NCBI GenBank assembly: GCA_041672395.1
Contig: JBAYZS010000089.1
Span: forward strand, 1-6,145
Length of the DNA: 6,145 nucleotides
Direction: 5' to 3'
DNA from: UBA5287 sp041672395
GTDB lineage: Bacteria > Bacteroidota > Bacteroidia > Bacteroidales > Dysgonomonadaceae
The notes under the pieces are model-generated. The model was given only the letters and a program-made list of their open reading frames with translations. It did no database searches and was not told the origin of the DNA. Below, one piece after another: positions 5,074 to 6,145 of the stretch; the stretch's first letter is position 1, and each line of letters opens with the position of its first letter. Position numbers and translations under genes: made by a program.

Positions 5074-6145
5074 ATGTCATCATTCATTATCGAAGGCGGA
5101 CATCGCTTAAAGGGGGAAATAACTCCTCAGGGCGCAAAAAATGAGGCTCTACAGGTTATTTGCGCGACTTTACTTACTTCTGAAGAGGTTGTAATAGAGA
5201 ACGTTCCGGATATCCTGGACGTTAACAATCTGATTTTACTGCTTAAAGATATGGGGGTTGAGGTGAAGAATCTACAACCGGGAACATGGTCGTTCAAAGC
5301 GGAACATATCAATTTAACATATACAAAAACGGAGGGGTTCATACAAAAAAGCGCGGCTCTAAGGGGGTCTATAATGCTGATAGGACCGCTTTTAGCTCGT
5401 TTTGGTTCGGCTGCGGTTTCTAAACCGGGGGGCGACAAAATTGGGCGCCGACGACTGGATACGCACTTTAATGGTATCATGAAACTGGGGGCCGAAATGA
5501 CTTACGATGGGGCAAACGGATTGTATTGCCTCTCTGCGGAACATCTAAAAGGTCAGTTTATATTACTGGATGAGGCGTCGGTAACGGGAACGGCTAACTT
5601 ACTGATGGCTGCGGTTTTTGCTGATGGGGAGACTATAATATATAACGCGGCTTGCGAACCGTATGTGGAACAACTGAGCAAAATGCTCGTACGCATGGGG
5701 GCAAAAATAGAGGGCATCGCTTCTAACCGACTGATTGTGCATGGGGTGACTAAATTGTCGGGATGCCGACATAGATTGTTGCCGGACATGATCGAGGTGG
5801 GTAGCTTCATAGGCATGGCTGCCATGACGGCATCGGAACTGACTATCAAAAATGTGTCGGTGCAAAACCTGGGTATCATTCCGGAAAGCTTTAGGCGACT
5901 GGGAATTACTATAGAACAAAATAACGATGATCTGTTTATTCCTCAACAGGAGGGTTATACTATCGATTCGTTCATGGATGGGTCTATTCTCACAATTGCT
6001 GATGCTCCTTGGCCGGGATTAACACCTGACTTACTGAGCGTTATGCTTGTGGTGGCGACGAAAGCGAATGGGTGCGTACTGATTCATCAAAAGATGTTCG
6101 AGAGCCGCTTGTTCTTTGTCGACAAACTGATAGATATGGGGGCTC
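5074..6145 (+). CDS. murA: UDP-N-acetylglucosamine 1-carboxyvinyltransferase, 3'-truncated, Cys-to-Asp active site
   Basis: MurA transfers enolpyruvate from PEP to UDP-GlcNAc, the first committed step of peptidoglycan synthesis. The window holds 357 codons plus one base; E. coli MurA has 419 residues, so about 60-80 codons are missing at the right edge. Conserved features are K22-N23 in QGAKNEAL, R97 in LRGSIMLIGPLLARFG, the catalytic loop at 118-130, DEASVTGTANLLMAA, LPDMIEVGSFIGMAAMT and D319 in PGLTPD (E. coli D305). The loop reads PGGDKIGRRRLD: position 121 (codon GAC at 5434-5436) is Asp where E. coli has Cys115, the residue alkylated by fosfomycin. Asp at this site is known in Mycobacterium tuberculosis and Chlamydia MurA and gives active, fosfomycin-insensitive enzyme. 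The start at ATG 5074 gives the usual short N-terminus before EGGHRLKGE. It lies 22 bases after murB and I see no separate promoter or terminator between them. Confidence 0.96.
   Translation, partial: MSSFIIEGGHRLKGEITPQGAKNEALQVICATLLTSEEVVIENVPDILDVNNLILLLKDMGVEVKNLQPGTWSFKAEHINLTYTKTEGFIQKSAALRGSIMLIGPLLARFGSAAVSKPGGDKIGRRRLDTHFNGIMKLGAEMTYDGANGLYCLSAEHLKGQFILLDEASVTGTANLLMAAVFADGETIIYNAACEPYVEQLSKMLVRMGAKIEGIASNRLIVHGVTKLSGCRHRLLPDMIEVGSFIGMAAMTASELTIKNVSVQNLGIIPESFRRLGITIEQNNDDLFIPQQEGYTIDSFMDGSILTIADAPWPGLTPDLLSVMLVVATKANGCVLIHQKMFESRLFFVDKLIDMGA

Overview
The window looks like a chromosomal segment from a member of the order Bacteroidales (phylum Bacteroidota). Three things point there. 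The DNA is AT-rich. Genes start without clear Shine-Dalgarno sites but have upstream TAnnTTTG (-7) boxes, typical of this phylum. The MurA protein carries the PGGDKIGRRRLDTHF signature and other blocks that I recall from Bacteroidales MurA. Genus cannot be fixed from the sequence alone. All real genes are on the + strand; I see no rRNA, tRNA, CRISPR array or insertion sequence.

Region 1 (1-456) is the 3' part of an OmpR/PhoB-type response regulator gene, cut by the left edge. A weak terminator-like hairpin follows at 471-495. The 352-base gap 457-808 is AT-rich and contains no credible gene. Its useful content is a 10-bp inverted repeat (504-550) and, near its right end, a promoter for the next operon sitting inside a 12-bp inverted repeat.

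Region 2 (809-2485) is an intact two-gene hipBA toxin-antitoxin module. HipB is a helix-turn-helix antitoxin/repressor of 120 residues that ends in Trp. HipA is a full-length Ser/Thr kinase toxin (434 residues) with every kinase motif I looked for. The hipB/hipA junction holds two neighbouring perfect 9-bp tandem duplications: one in the last codons of hipB, the other spanning the hipB stop and hipA start.

Region 3 (2486-2668) is an intergenic stretch with three TCTCAC repeats spaced exactly 11 bp apart and a -7 promoter box (TACCTTTG) just upstream of the next gene.

Region 4 (2669-6145) is a tightly packed operon: rhomboid intramembrane protease, an RsmI-like SAM-dependent methyltransferase of a divergent short type, murB, and murA (3' end cut by the right edge). 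The gaps are 4, 6 and 22 bases. MurA and MurB carry out the two successive steps that turn UDP-GlcNAc into UDP-MurNAc, so the operon encodes the whole committed entry to peptidoglycan synthesis. MurA has Asp in place of the usual active-site Cys, which predicts fosfomycin insensitivity.

I do not see a wholly new system here. The best leads are the hipBA control region (phased half-sites over the promoter), the duplicated hipB/hipA junction, the divergent RsmI-like methyltransferase and the Cys-to-Asp MurA.
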